Below are positions 13,490 through 14,122 of a DNA stretch of 14,122 nt, piece by piece. The notes below the pieces were generated by a model that was not told where the DNA came from, searched no databases, and worked only from the letters and a program-made list of their open reading frames with translations. Positions within the stretch are counted from its first letter, which is position 1. Each line of letters begins with the position of its first letter. Location: assembly GCA_027592485.1 (NCBI GenBank), contig JAQCKL010000049.1, positions 1 to 14,122 of the forward strand, in the 5' to 3' direction. The translations under genes were made by a program, and so were the position numbers. The stretch comes from Cyanobacteriota bacterium. Its GTDB lineage: Bacteria; Cyanobacteriota; Cyanobacteriia; Phormidesmidales; Phormidesmidaceae.

Positions 13490-14095
13490 ATGTTTCAGAA
13501 AAAGCAAGCATGGAAATCCCCCCTGAAAGCCTCTCCCCACAGGAGTCCTGGCCAGTCACTGGATGAACAAATTTCAGAGGTCATGTTCGATAGTATTGCC
13601 TTCTGGGTTGCAATATCTTCCCTATTGGTATCGCTCGTCATCATAGAATGGTTTCGTTGGGCTTACCCAACTTCCCCTGAACCAGTGTTGACGACAATTC
13701 TGATCACGCCTCTACTCGGATTCTCTGTATTCAAACTCTTGAAACTGAGAACTAAAATCAAACTCCTTAAATTAGCTAGAGATGGTGAAAAGGCTATTGG
13801 TCAATTTTTAGAAGACTTCCGTAGCGAAGGCTGTAGGGTTTTTCACGACATTATTGGCGATGGTTTCAACATCGACCATTTACTGATCTCTCCACACGGT
13901 ATTTTTACAGTTGAAACGAAAACCTTTCGCAAACCCCCTAAAGGAAAGCCAACCGTCTATTTTGATGGCGAGACTTTAGTTGTAAAAGGCAAAAAACTAG
14001 ATCGGGATCCGATTGTTCAGGCCAAAGCTCAAGCGAACTGGACAAAAGAAATGCTCCAGGGCACCTCGAACAATAGAAAGATTTCATATCAATAG
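13490..14095 (+). CDS. membrane-anchored NERD-domain (nuclease-related) protein, C-terminus probably cut short
   Basis: After a basic N-terminal stretch there are two hydrophobic segments (about 36-55 and 66-84), then a NERD domain from about residue 98: DGEKAIGQFLEDF, CRVFHDIIGDGFNIDHLLIS, GIFTVETKT, and D-PIVQAKAQANWTKEML. D129, E142 and K144 correspond to the D...ExK arrangement of the PD-(D/E)XK nuclease fold, so catalytic residues seem present. NERD proteins are presumed nucleases or nucleic-acid processing proteins; substrates are unknown. The expected last part of the domain (a V-P-VV-FPGW-like strand) is missing: after NNRKISYQ comes a stop, and no other frame restores it before the window ends. 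The ATG at 13490 has only GAAGG upstream, and an ATG at 13583 just before the first membrane segment is possible. No neighbour in the window suggests a partner. Confidence 0.75.
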   Translation: MFQKKQAWKSPLKASPHRSPGQSLDEQISEVMFDSIAFWVAISSLLVSLVIIEWFRWAYPTSPEPVLTTILITPLLGFSVFKLLKLRTKIKLLKLARDGEKAIGQFLEDFRSEGCRVFHDIIGDGFNIDHLLISPHGIFTVETKTFRKPPKGKPTVYFDGETLVVKGKKLDRDPIVQAKAQANWTKEMLQGTSNNRKISYQ

Positions 14096-14122
14096 CCCAG
14101 CAAGAGCAGACTGTGAGCCAAG

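Overview
The window looks cyanobacterial. Its right part carries a homologue of the plant/cyanobacterial tocopherol cyclase (VTE1/slr1737 family), short conserved proteins of cyanobacterial type, and the cyanobacterial HIP1 octamer GCGATCGC. I find HIP1 four times right of 10.2 kb (10671, 11629, 12039, 12513) and only once in the 10.2 kb to the left (1493, inside an ardA remnant). The left part also carries an NB-ARC/WD40 signalling protein and a CARDB-repeat surface protein, both typical of large cyanobacterial genomes. I cannot name the genus.

Layout. Bases 1-2475 are a scrap yard of mobile DNA. A possible terminal type I-E-like CRISPR repeat sits at the left edge. It is followed by the C-terminal stub of a TpsB (ShlB/FhaC/HecB) outer-membrane transporter, then a dead IS1-family-like element with recognisable terminal inverted repeats (286-1416), the N-terminal two thirds of an ArdA antirestriction gene cut off by that element, and a small WGR-domain protein. 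Bases 2476-6211 (minus strand) hold one large STAND-type gene: a helix-turn-helix, NB-ARC ATPase, winged-helix region and 14 WD40 repeats. It has been split into two reading frames by a 157-bp insertion with imperfect terminal inverted repeats; removing that insertion restores one open frame of about 1192 codons. A 445-bp divergent spacer contains an inverted repeat close to the STAND start. Bases 6657-10280 (plus strand) encode a very acidic protein with a PPC-like N-terminus and eight full CARDB repeats, ending inside a ninth.

Junction. The CARDB gene runs directly into the 3' half of a tRNA-His(GTG) gene (10209-10250). The tRNA homology starts in the anticodon loop, and the 5' half is missing. 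This is the scar expected at the distal end of an element integrated into a tRNA gene. It coincides with the change from HIP1-poor accessory DNA on the left to HIP1-rich, more GC-rich, orderly DNA on the right. I therefore read everything left of about 10.21 kb as a genomic island or its decayed remains, and everything right of it as the chromosomal flank.

Right part. After a terminator-like hairpin there is a short conserved protein gene, a 14-unit tandem octamer array that exactly fills a convergent intergenic gap, a short minus-strand gene, a promoter-like element, and an overlapping pair coding for a YgjP-like (DUF45) zinc metallopeptidase and tocopherol cyclase. A membrane-anchored NERD-domain protein lies at the right edge; its end appears cut short.

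The genes do not form one pathway. The left part is defence, counter-defence and surface genes broken by several insertions. The right part is housekeeping, with tocopherol synthesis as the one clearly assignable pathway step.
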